From: Jaltomata sinuosa | Lineage: Eukaryota; Streptophyta; Magnoliopsida; Solanales; Solanaceae | NCBI GenBank assembly: GCA_003996215.1 | Contig: QJPP01000676.1 | Span: forward strand, 558,001 to 622,000 | Direction: 5' to 3' | DNA: 64,000 nt | In this document: piece by piece, positions 47,585 through 58,700 of the stretch | Layout of the letters: every line of letters starts with the position of its first letter | Numbering within the stretch: the stretch's first letter is position 1 | Translations under genes and position numbers: made by a program | The notes under the pieces: generated by a model | Told to the model about the DNA's origin: nothing | The model's input: only the letters and a program-made list of their open reading frames with translations | Databases searched by the model: none

Positions 47585-48788
47585 CTATACATATTTAGAT
47601 CTTACATGACTTCTTATATAATTACATGCAAATGCTTTATGTCTAAAATTATGACAATAATAACATGTAAAATGACAAAAGGATTGATTACCTGCAACTG
47701 TCTTGTTAGTCGACTTGAAACTTACCTGAGTTGACTTGGTTGAAGTTGAACATCTACTAGTAGATTCCTTTTCAGTCAACTGGTAGTTTTTAAGGAGATG
47801 AATCCACTTCAATTGATCATAGTGGTGATCAGAAGATTTGCGCCAAGTGTTTATTTTCTTGCGCAACTCATAATTTTCTTCTTGAAGTAAGTCACATTTA
47901 GTTTGATATTCTTTAAGATGAATATCTAAGTCTTTCTTTTCTTGACTTAATTTCTTGATTGCATCGATAAGCTTCCACATATAATCTACCATAAGATCTA
48001 TATTTTCCTACAAGTCATTACATTTATTACAGGTTATAATCGGAGTAAGGTTTACCTCATCAATTTTTTCCTCATCACTCCAAGTTGGAATTTTGTGATT
48101 CTCGTTGGTTTCTTTTCCTTCCATGAGGCATAGCATCGTCATTTCTTCTCGATCCTTCTCTTTATCAGATTTATCTTCATCGCTCTAAGTTGAGATTCTG
48201 TGATTCTTCTTTTTGAGATTTGAACACTCTAATTTAATATGGTCAAACTTATCACATTCAAAACAGTGTATGTTTTCTTTTTATTGGACCTCAATTTTTG
48301 GTCCTCTTGAATATCCTGGATGGATTGAACTCTCTTTTTCTGCTGCTTTCTTCTTTTTCTTTAGACATTTCTGGATATCTTATCCACATTTTCTTGATCT
48401 TCTTTATTTTTGACCTTATTCTTGTGGATAATTTTCAATCTGTCCCATATTTCTTTAGCAATCTTACAGGTGGATATTTTCTCATATTCTTTTTCACTAA
48501 GAGCACAATAGAGCAGATAGATCGCTCTAGAATTTGTTTGCACAATATCCAAATGTTCTTTTGTATAGTCAACTGTGGATGTCTCTATTTCAAACTTCTT
48601 CCACCATTATTTTTTGGAATAGGCCTTGGCCCACTCTGAATAACTAGCCAAGCTTTATAATCTATTGATTGAATAAAGATCTTCATTCTCGCCTTCCACT
48701 GACTGTAGTATTGACTAATGAAATAGGGTGGCCTTCTTGTTGAAAGTCCCTCTTGAATTATGGCTTCTGTAATTTGATGTCCTGCCAT
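47585..48788 (-). pseudogene. Copia-1 gag, broken
   Basis: The ATG at 48788 lies 48 nt inside the primer site (MAGHQITEAIIQEG, then RRPPYF and QWKARMKIFIQS), a typical Copia gag N-terminus. A second piece at 48552-48361 has RAIYLLYCALSEKEYEKIST and AKEIWDRL. A first knuckle, CFECDKFDHIKLEC (CX2CX4HX4C), lies near 48270-48225. After an acidic, coiled stretch (47992-47800) comes a second knuckle, CYYCHNFRHKAFAC, near 47660. Two knuckles separated by a coiled region fit large Copia lineages. Frameshifts separate the pieces. Confidence 0.85.
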
Positions 48789-48836
48789 GGATTTTTACTC
48801 ACTTGCTGTTAAGCAAAAATAAAGATGTGAAACGAG

Positions 48837-48848
48837 GCTCTGATACCA
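48837..48848 (-). other. Copia-1 primer-binding site
   Basis: TGGTATCAGAGC on the minus strand, complementary to initiator-Met tRNA, 2 nt from the 5' LTR. Confidence 0.92.
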
Positions 48849-48850
48849 AT

Positions 48851-50705
48851 TGAAAGTACAAGAGGGGGGTGAATTATAATCCTGTTAAAATTTAATCGAC
48901 TACAGTCGACTACTCTCTGGGTCCAGTCGACTGATGATGAGACAGCCTGCACACAGTTGTTAGTCTTTTGATTTAAACAATTACAAATCACAATAAATAA
49001 TCAAGTGCATAATATAATATGAGAGCATAAAATAAATAACATCAGGATTTTTATACTGGTTCAAAACCAATGTGGTATCCTACTCTAGTTTCCTTGGGTT
49101 GCAAGGAGTTATCTCTTTGAGCTCTTTGTAACTTTGAGTTGAGTACAACTTTAGGAGGTTTTCGCGTTCACCACCAACATTTACAAAGTTGATTTTTACT
49201 TGCTCACCAACAACGAATAAGGGTTGATTTTGACACGGTCACCAACAACGTATATGGTTAGTTTTTTACTTGCTCACCAACAACGACTCTTTGGTTTTCA
49301 CTCGCTCACCAGAGAAATGAACAATGACACAATCTTTCAATACAATGCCTCACCAAATAATATTTTTTCTCTCTTTCTCTCTTTTGACTATACAGTAAAT
49401 CAATGATGAAATACAATGCTTATGAAGAGTAGAACAAAGAAACTTGGGAGTGACTGAGATGAAAGTATGTGTGGTTGCATACTGAATGAGTTTAATGCTT
49501 CTTCTTTAAATAGTGGTTCATCATGCTCCAAGGAATCTGGTTGTTTCCTCTTTTGTCTTGATACAGTAAATCTTCTATTTGGAGTAGTATCTTCTTTCTT
49601 GGATAATTCTCTCCTCAATTGATTGCACAAAATATTTTCTCCAAAAATTTTGCTGACATTCCTTTCTTGATCCAATTATACCATATTTGAATGGTGTAAA
49701 AATTATCATAATTGATCTTCTTGATTTCTTATTCTGAACTTCAATCCTCTTGATATTTTTTTTGTGCTCTCATTGTGATATGGACCCAAGTTCTTGAATT
49801 CAAATGCTTTTCAATATGTAGAATATAGTAAAGATATTTTCTACAAATAAAGTCAATAATTTGTACTTCCTTGAATCTCCCTTTCTTGATTTTGGGAAAT
49901 ATCAATTTTTTTTCATAACAAATATTCTGAATATCTTCTTTCCACAGTTAATAAATCTTCATCATAAATTTTTATCCACATACAATCTTCACAAGATCTG
50001 TAGATGTAGTAAATGTCTTTGCTTCCATCCAACTCGCAGTTGTAGTAGATGTATTCAAAATTAAACTTCAAACTTGAGCATCACTTTCCTTCAGCGGAAT
50101 ATCTTCTTTCCAAAATAACAAATATTCTTCTTATTAATTTCATTCAACTCTTCTTCAAGCATGTATATATATGAACTCTTATTTTAAGTAACTCAAGAGA
50201 ATTTCAAGATCCTCTTCATTACACCTTGGATCTTGATTTATATTCTTTTGAATATAATCAAATTCATCTTCTTGATGTCGGACTTTTGATCATTCTGAAT
50301 ATGGAATCTCTCGCGATATTGAGATTTCTAGCATATCTTGTACTCCATAGATTTTTGACCTTTCTTAAGTATCAAATCGATCATGATCTTTTGTTTTATA
50401 GAATATTTCTCCTTTCATAGGATCGTAGTAATATTCTTTCCATAGGTCTTGTACCTTGATTTGGGAAAATATTTTTCTTCCATATTTTCTCTTGCAATAT
50501 CTTATTTTGCATATTTGATTAGATCTTCACCAACTCCTTCTTAATCAAATAAATCTTGATTTGGGCAAGCATTTTTCTTCCATATCTTCTCTTGCAATAT
50601 CTCTTTTCTATATTTGATTTAGATCTGTACCAACTCCTTCTTCATCATATAAATCTGTATCAATAATAAATTTACTACAAGACAGGTGAAACCTTGAACT
50701 TAACA
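48851..50705 (-). repeat. Copia-1 5' LTR, intact
   Basis: 1855 bp, TG at 48851 and CA at 50704-50705. It includes a ~41-bp repeat with CTCACCAACAACG (49170-49315) and a ~99-bp duplication (50455-50655). A 91-codon minus frame (49400-49675) has no known domain. Confidence 0.93.
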
Positions 50706-50710
50706 TGTAT

Positions 50711-51353
50711 AAGTTAAATTTTGAAGTGATGTCCACGTATCACTAGCAAGACAAACACATTGATTGTGAATAGGATTTTTAAGCTTTTTAGTCCTCTTGA
50801 TATATTTTTAAACATTGTCTAGTAACAGTCAAATGAGAAGGTAATTGGAAATTAGACAAAATAACTTTCATTAATACCCCTTTAACAACTTTAAAAGGTT
50901 GTTCGTCAATAATGACAAAGTCAACAATGGCTCTCCTAATCTCATTGATGCTAATCACAATCTTTTTCAAAGTACACGTACTATATGGTTGTTCCTCTCT
51001 TTTAACTGGACTAAGTCTTGTTTTCTTTCTATCAATGATTCTAAAGGGGAAATTAGGTCATACCTCAATTAAATGTTTCCACAATGTTGAAGTGCTATTT
51101 GTACTTTCAGAAGCAAAGTTCTTATTAGAGTAATTGTATTTTGCCCTATGCTTACCCCGTTTATCAAGATATATGAAATAATAATTTCAAACGTTAGATG
51201 TTTTTCTGTCACTACTCACCAGATTGAATCAAAATCGCAAGGAGCTGTTCGTTTATGCTTTTTAGTAAGATTAGAAATATTATCACTAATTTTATCACCG
51301 TCACGCTCAAGTTCTAGCAAAGTAGTTGGAGATACTTTGTTGATTACCTCCAT
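50711..51353 (-). pseudogene. hAT transposase, N-terminal piece
   Basis: A plausible start is the ATG at 51353 (MEVINKVSPTTLLELERDGD), followed by a basic stretch KKHKRTAP. After a frame change or a possible small intron (CTG/GTGAGTAG near 51240-51216) comes a degraded BED zinc finger (KHRAKYNYS, then STSTLWKHL, with Cys residues lost). EIRRAIVDFVIIDEQPF and LTVTRQCLKIY (50970-50788) follow, then HNQCVCLASDTWTSLQNLTY running to the Copia-1 insertion. All are standard landmarks of plant ZBED/hAT transposases, in order. Stops occur at several points. Confidence 0.87.
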
Positions 51354-52338
51354 TTGTTCATTCCACCTCTTTTTTAAATAGTTGTAGTTTCTATTTGGAA
51401 AAAAAGACATGCATTTTAAGTTAGTATTGGACCACAACGAAATAGAAAAAATTGAGATTTTTAAAAAGTATTGCAAAGTACAAAATGAGTAGAAATAAGA
51501 ATGAAACAAGAAATTCACAAGATATAAAATTGTTAAAACTGCAAAGTACATGGAATATTGTCATATTCTCCAAGGACAGTTGGTTATGAAATGCACATGC
51601 TCAACTCATTAAAGTTTAAAAAAGACACCAAACCAAAGATGTACATACATAATCAATGGAAGTCACTTAGAAAATCAAACATTAACAAACTTAAAATTGC
51701 TGCAAATAAGTGATATATGATCTTGCATAGATTACTAAGTAAAACAAACAACCTAAAATTTTAAACTACTTGATTTGTTTATGCGTTTGTGAATACAATA
51801 ATTTTTACCGAATTAAAAAAAGAATATCTAATATCTTTATTTTTTCTATTCCTTCAAACACATTGAGAAAATAGTGTGAAAGATAAATCTGGAGTAGTAG
51901 TTCATACAGGAGTTGCCATTATCCAGGGAAAGAAATAAGAACTGAAAAATTAAAAATTTTGTCGAATGATTTGGTTTGTGGAGAAAGTTTTGCCGAATGA
52001 TTTGGTAATTTTCTTTAAGACTAGGGTTTTAAATTTTATCTTCTTTAATTCTATTTTACTTTCAGGAAAAAAAATCTGTTTTACCTTAAATTTAATGGGC
52101 TAGGGGGAATAAATGGCCCAAACTTTTCTTTTTAATTATTTGAATTGTAATATTTTAAATATGTATATATTTACCGGTTTGGTTCGATTTTATTTTGATT
52201 TAATACCAAATCAAACCAAATATTATTAGTTTTTTAAAAATTCAAACTAAACCAAATCAAATCAAACCAAGCTGATTTTAAGTTTATTAAGTTGGATTGA
52301 CTCGGTTTATCGATTCAGATCAATTTTTTGGTCTCATT
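51354..52338 (-). other. hAT 5' non-coding region
   Basis: This lies between the transposase start and the right terminal repeat. It contains AAACCAAATC-rich subterminal sequence (52195-52275) like that at the left end. I see no other gene; the 51380-51551 minus frame has no recognisable N-terminal extension. Confidence 0.6.
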
Positions 52339-52358
52339 TGAACACCCCTACCATGAAG
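52339..52358. repeat. hAT right terminal inverted repeat plus TSD
   Basis: TGAACACCCCTA followed by CCATGAAG, the reverse complement of the left TIR and a 7/8 match to the left TSD. Confidence 0.88.
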
Positions 52359-52474
52359 ACATGTGTGCTTCTGGCCTCTTATTACTATGTATAATTAATA
52401 TAATGTTAATGTCAAGAAGCACACATGTCGTTCATGACCTGTGCGCTTCTGGCCTCTTATTACTATGTATAATT
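52358..52474. repeat. 78-bp tandem duplication with a 15-bp inverted repeat
   Basis: TGCTTCTGGCCTCTTATTAC and its surroundings (52358-52396) are repeated at 52436-52474. Between them lies AGAAGCACACATGTC (52415-52429), the exact inverse of GACATGTGTGCTTCT (52358-52372). Confidence 0.88.
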
Positions 52475-52689
52475 CACGTCAGTTTACAAGTATTTGTATT
52501 GACTGCCCCTATTCAATTTCAGGGTGGTTGTCCCTCAAATTAGTGGTCTTTAATTTTTACAATTATTGTTCATTTAATTAAAAATTAGTGTCCAAAGTAT
52601 TTTAACTATGACTTAATTTAGCTAGAAAAACGCTTTTAGAGAATGTTTGCTCTAAGTTCAGTGCTATCTAATTCGCAATACAAATATTT

Positions 52690-53045
52690 ACCCTTTTTTT
52701 TTTTAAAAAAAATACTAGGAACAAGTTATGTCTTATTAGGCACAAGTTCATACTACTGAATTAAGCCCCAATGCACAAGTTATGCTTAAGGCATGAGTTC
52801 AATATATGAACTTCTTAAGACACAATGTTCTAAAACTGAACTTATGTCCAAAGACGCAAGTTATGTCTTACAAGGCATAAGTTCAATTTTAAAACTTTAT
52901 GCCTTAAGAAGTTCATACTACTGAACTTATGCTCCAAGACACAAGTTATGCTTACGGCAATTTTTTTTTGCAAGACTTAGATTATGCCCAATAAGGCATA
53001 AGTTTAGTGTATGAGTTTCCTAAGATAAAGTTCATACTATTGCCT
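52690..53045. repeat. Cluster of direct and inverted GCATAAGTTCA repeats
   Basis: ACAAGTTATG, GGCATAAGTTCA and its inverse TGAACTTATGC recur many times, as does CATACTACTGAACTTATGC. It is probably an old palindromic repeat; no coding sequence is seen. The following 53046-53393 is unremarkable apart from a copy of the 1629-type repeat at 53174-53212. Confidence 0.7.
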
Positions 53046-53398
53046 TGCCTTTTTTTTAAAAAATATATCAAGGATATTTTTGTTCGCATTTTTATTACTT
53101 AAATCGCTAAAAGATAAAATTAAAGACCACTCAAAAATAAAGGCATTCTGTAAATGAAGCCTATTACGAATTCAAACCAATACCAACAAGGAATCTAAGT
53201 CCAATTTAATTATAGTTAATAACTATGTACACGATAATTTATGAATCCAAACCAATAATGATCAGAAACTGAAGAATCTAAATTTGTTAATTAAATAAGT
53301 GAATGATACTCCCTCGAATTTTCGAGGAATTGGTTTTAGTGCATATTGATTTATAAGAAATATATATAAAAGAATAAATTATTGGTGACCTCATATAT

Positions 53399-55502
53399 TG
53401 TCACGCCCCGAGGCTACTCACTAATGCAACATGGTGTTCAGATCCACAAGTGGCCCCAAGCTAACCCATGGTTTGGTATATGTAAGCATTTTGATTAAAT
53501 ATTTTCTGTGCGGAAGCTAAAATGATGAAATCATAATAGTTTTAAACATTTGAATATATATAGAGTCTGACTGTATAAGCTGAAAAATGACTTCTACGTC
53601 TGAAAGTCTCTATCTGAGATGAGTTGCTGGGACAAGCCCCCAGCTAACTAGAAAAGCCTGAAAACTATAAATGAAGACTGAATAAAGAAAGCATAAATCC
53701 CATCCTCGAAGTATGAGGACTCACCAACTGAGCTGCTGAAAGGACTGGAGAATCATACTAGGCGCGATCTGGATGATGAATGCCTGAACCTACATCATAA
53801 TATGATGTAGCACAAAAGTATGCATCAGTACTCTGAATGTACTGAGCATGCAAAATATACACTAATCTAGATAAACTGAATATGATGAAATAAACTGAAC
53901 ATAAATGATAACTAAAACATGAGTATGGAAAGTAAACTGATGGAATGAGCAAGTATTAAATATACAACTGTATAATGCTGAACTGAACTGAATACCGAAT
54001 AACTGAACACATGGTCAATGCAATAATGAATCTGAAATGTGGGAGCTATTATTAATCGATATACTCCAAGTTGACCTAAATGTGAGGCCAACCAGTAACC
54101 CTGGCTGGGAGGGTGTTCATACCTTGCCAAGGTACAAACATATACTGGCGTGGATCCACTAATCTGATGTCTAATAAGGGACTAGGGTGTCAAGCCCGAA
54201 CTGATGGGTGACCCATTTAGAACCTACAGTGCTGCCATAGTTCTGAGACATAGGAACTTCTACTAAAGTTCTCAGCCTAAACTGGCGGGTGAGCCTTCAT
54301 CCTTTTGTCCGCTTGGTGCTAAGTCTACTCCCAATTGAATAAGCAAAAAACATATAAACTGGCATACTGGATAGCTCAAATACTGATTATTCAGAGAATG
54401 CATAAAATAATGAAACTAAGAGTATTCAAATTATTAAGTCCTGACTAACTTTGTATCTGACTAAAATGCATGAGTCTCAAACTGATCGGGTGTTCATAAC
54501 ACACCATCCTAATGTTAACTACTCTTAACAATTCTAGAATCTGACTGAAATATGGTAGTTTATATATATAATTCGCAATTCAAGGGTGATACCACATAGA
54601 GAGGGTTTTAGGGTTCTAAGAACATAACAGTACTAGGCTTCAAGAAACATGCCATGAAGATTCATAATTAATAAGGGAACTGAAATACAAGGGAATTCAT
54701 CAAAAATCATAGGAACCCTAGGTTCTGAAAGTCAAACTGAAAGTGAAGAACTTGACTAAATCTAGGGACTCAATGGATGAAAGGAACCCATTGATAAAAT
54801 TTCACATACCTAGAAGTAGAATCTATGGAAGAATTCTTGGATTGGAGCCTGGAGCTTGAAGAAACCTCTACTTGTTCTTGAGAAGAAGGAACACTTTTTT
54901 TTCTCATGTTTTTGCTAAGTGTCAATTGTAATCTGATGGACTGAGGGGTTTGGGTTGTTTAGGCTTAAAATTTGTCTTAGGCTAGTCAAAACATCATAGA
55001 TTAGCCTTAAAAAGGGGTAGGAAAAGTCTGGAATACCTTTGAGAATTTAATTAGAAAACCACTAAATAAACTCGGCTCAGGTTTCCATGAGCCACAACCA
55101 TAGATCGTAGACTGAACCATGTCTCATGGTTTGTGGTGGTGGTTCCTGGCCTATTTTTTTATGCTGCGGGTCTGATAACCACGACACTAATCCATGGCTC
55201 ATAGATCATTCCATGATCCGTGGAAGCTGGTCGTGGTTCTCAGAGGAACTGTTGACCCTTCGATCTGTTTCCACGGAAGGAAACCAAGGCCCATGGCTAC
55301 ATCCACGGTTTGTGGTTCTCTCTCGTGGATGATCAGGACTTGAGAGTCTAATCCGTAGGGCTGTTTTCATGAGACCATTCTATGGCTTGTGGTTGAGTCA
55401 CCGACTCATGGACTTGGTCCATGGTTTCAGTTTTGAACTCAGCCAGCTGAACACTTAGGATTTTTGGTTGGTTCTAGGCTTAGGATTTTCTAGGGTGTTA
55501 CA
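53399..55502 (-). repeat. Gypsy-4 3' LTR
   Basis: 2104 bp, TGTCACGCCCCG to GGGTGTTACA. A palindrome cluster of the CCATGATCCGTGG kind lies at about 55090-55440. No gene is present. Confidence 0.94.
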
Positions 55503-55536
55503 ATATCTCCCCCTTGGGATCATTCGTCATCGAATA
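55503..55536 (-). other. Gypsy-4 polypurine tract and hairpin
   Basis: Minus-strand CCCAAGGGGGAGATAT next to the LTR, with CATTCG-TCAT-CGAATA (55521-55536), the counterpart of the Gypsy-1 hairpin. Confidence 0.82.
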
Positions 55537-55723
55537 AAGACTAAACAATCTGAGTTTCGAGGTAAAGAGCTTCAATCCGTACCAACTAGATTCTAAAAGC
55601 TTCTTTCCAACTCAATAGAGTTCTAAGTACATGAAAGCATGCTGAAAATGCAAGAATAGCTGAGGGAACATGAAACTAGAAACACAGAGGAATAAACTGA
55701 GAAATTAGAAAGGAATTATTACC

Positions 55724-58700
55724 TCAAGCTAAAACTGGATCGGAAGGAAAGAGGTGAGGGTACTGGTCCATCATAGTTGATTCTGTTTCCCAAGTAGCTC
55801 CCTTAATGGACTGATTTCTCCAAAGGAGTTTTACTGGAGAGACTTCCTTATTTCTCAACCTAAGAACCTGACGGTCAAGAATCTCAACTGGAACCTCTTC
55901 ATAGGTGAGGCTATCCTTCACACCCATATTCTCTAATGGCATGATTTATGTCAGATTACCAACACACTTCTTCAACAGTGAAACATGGAAGACTGGATTA
56001 ACCGCTGCTAGTTCAGTTGGCAACTCTAACTCATAAGCCATATTACCAACCCTCTTTCGGATTTTGTAAGGACCAACATATCAGGGACTGAGCTTCCCTT
56101 TCTTGCCAAATCTCATCACACCCTTTATGGGTGACACTTTCAGGAAAACCCAATCATCAATATCAAACTCTAAATCCCTCTGCCACAAATCTTCATAGGA
56201 CTTCTAATGACTCTAAGCAGTCCTCAACCTTTTCCTAATGATCTGAACTTTTTCCATAGCCTCATGAATCGAATCTGGCCCAATCAAAGGTTCTTCACCT
56301 ACTTCAAACTAGCCAATAGGTGATCTACATCTCTGCCAATAAAGTGCCTCATACGTGGCCATATGAATACTAGAATAGAAGTTGTTATTGTAGGCAAACT
56401 CTATGAGAGATAAGTGCTTATCCTAACTACCCTTGAATTCGATTACACAAGCCCTCAACATATCCTCTAAGATTTGGATGGTACGCTCTTCCTGACCATC
56501 CATCTGTGGATGAAATGCGATGCTGAGATTTAACTGAGTACCAAGACCTTTCTGAAATGATCTCCAGAAATAAAATGTAAATTGAGTACCCCTATATGAT
56601 ATGATAGACAAGGGAATCCCATGAAACCTAACTATCTCGTTGATGTAGAGTCTGACATAATCCTCTGCTGAATATGTAGTCTTGACAACCAAAAATGTGA
56701 GCTGACTTAGTCACCCTATCCACTATCACCCAAATTTAGTCATGTTATTAGCGAGTATGAGGTAAACCTATAATGAAATCCATATTGATCACTTCCTACT
56801 TCCAAGTAGGAATGCCAATATCCTGAGTCACACCTACTAGCCTCTGATGTTCTACCTTCACTTGCTGACAGTTGGGATACTCATCCACAAAATCTGCGAT
56901 GTCCTTTTTCATTCCATTCCACCAATAGACTTCCCATAGATCATAATACATCTTGGTGGCACCAGGATGAATAGAATACCTGGAACTATGAGCCTTTGTC
57001 AGGATCTGTTGCCTCAACTCATCCACATTAGGAACACATAAATTACCCTAGTAGCGAAGCACACCATCTCTCCCTTGGGAGAAAAACCTCTACTCTCTAA
57101 TGATGGACCACACCTTTTAACTGAAGTAAGATGGGATCACTGTCTTGCTTCTCCTTTACCTCCACTACTAAGAAAGATTCTGACCCATTCTGAACTATCA
57201 CACATCTACTGTATCCGTAAGGAAAACTCCTAGGAGAGCGAGCCTATGAACATCCTTAGCTAATTCCTTCCTCTCTTCCTCAAAATATCTCCTGTAGTAA
57301 CTAGCCAAACCCAAAAAGCTCCTGATATCTGTCAGAGAAGTGGATCTAGGCCAGTTCTTTACTGCCTCTATCTTTTGTGAATCAAATCAGATACCTTCAC
57401 TAGAAACCACATGACTAAGGAAGGTAACTGACTTCAACCAAAATTCACACTTGCTGAACTTGGTAAATAATTGACGATCCTTGAGAGTGTGCAACACAAC
57501 TCTCAAATGATTTGCATGATCTTTTTCACTCTGAGAGTACACAAGGATATCATCAATGAAGATAATGGTAAACATGTCCAAGTACTGCTTGAACACCCTA
57601 TTCATCAAATCCATAAAAGATACAGGAGCATTCATTAGTACAAAAGACATAACTATAGTGACTATACTGAGTTCTGAAGGCTGTCTTTGGAATGTCACAA
57701 TCTCTGACTTTGAGCTGATGATAGTCAGATCTGAGTTCTATCTTAGAAAAGTAATTGGCACCCTAAATCTAGTTGAACAAGTCATCAATCTTGGGGATGA
57801 GATACTTATTCTTGATTGTGACTTTTTTCAACTGACGGAAGTCAATGCATATCCTGAGAGAACCATCTTTCTTCTACACAAAAAGGACTGGAGCACCCCA
57901 TGGAGAGATGTTGGGTCTGATGAAGCCCTTATCTAAAAGGTTTTTCAACTAATACTTGAGTTCCTTAAGCTTGGCTGGAGCCATTCTATAAGGAGGAATT
58001 GAGATAGGCTGGGTATCTGGAAGGAGGCCTATTCCGAAGTCAATTTCCCTCTCGGGAGGAACTCTGGGAAGATTTTCTTGAAATACTTTTGGAAATTCGC
58101 TAACCAAAAGGACTGAATGAAGAGTCAGGGTCTCAAAATCTAAATCCTTAACCCAAAAAAATGATAGATACATCCCTTGGAGATCATTTTTCTGTCCTTA
58201 AGGTAAGAAATGAACCGAACTACAGGCACTGAGGTACTATCCTTCCATTGTAAGACTAGATCGTTAGGGATCTAGAATCAAACTATCCTGGTTCTACAAT
58301 CAACTGAGGCATAATAGGAATGTAACCAATCCATGTCTAGAATAATACCGAAGTCAGTCATTTCTAACTCTACAAGATCACCTGAGGAGACTTTCAGTCA
58401 TTTCTAACTCTACAAGATCAGCTGAGGAGACTTTCTAAGAAACTGTGACAAGGCAATTTCCGTATACCCACCTGGCGATGACTGAAAAACCAACTGGAGT
58501 GGAGAATGAGAAGGGTTATGTGAGGATTTTTGGACTGACACCAATGTCTACTGCTATGTAAGGAGTCAAAAAAGAAATTGTAGCTCTAGGATCTAACAAT
58601 GCATAAATATCAGTATGAAAGACTTGTAACGTACCCGTGACCACATCAGGGGAATCCTCCTGGTCCTGTTGAGTTTGAAGAGCATATAACTTGTTGTTTT

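Larger units (their letters stand above)
7049..50705 (-). mobile_element. Copia-type LTR retrotransposon (Copia-1), Sirevirus-like, host of further nests
   Basis: The intact 5' LTR is at 48851-50705, with an initiator-Met-tRNA primer site directly inside it (48837-48848). The interior carries broken gag and scraps of pol, then a polypurine tract (45193-45207). The 3' LTR (7049-45192) is cut into three by Gypsy-1 and Gypsy-2. The outer flanks are TATAT (7044-7048) and TGTAT (50706-50710), a 5-bp TSD with one change. Removing the element restores the transposase reading frame. The long LTR, a gag with two zinc knuckles and repeated polypurine tracts suggest the Sirevirus lineage (inference). 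Pol decay makes it the oldest LTR element here. Confidence 0.9.
2127..52350 (-). mobile_element. hAT-superfamily DNA transposon, split by nested insertions
   Basis: hAT elements move by cut-and-paste and make 8-bp target duplications. The left end reads TAGGGGTGTTCA at 2127-2138 and the right end is its exact reverse complement at 52339-52350. The flanks are CCAAGAAG (2119-2126) and CCATGAAG (52351-52358), an 8-bp TSD with one mismatch. Both subterminal regions are rich in AAACCAAA-type motifs, usual for this group. The transposase is on the minus strand in two pieces (50711-51353 and 5469-7048). Removing the Helitron, MITE and Copia element leaves about 3.4 kb, a normal hAT length. The element cannot move now: the transposase is broken and the ends are about 50 kb apart. 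Confidence 0.88.

Noticed and set aside
49400..49675. 91-codon minus frame in the Copia-1 LTR
   Set aside because: No recognisable domain, and the matching region of the 3' LTR is not open in the same way.
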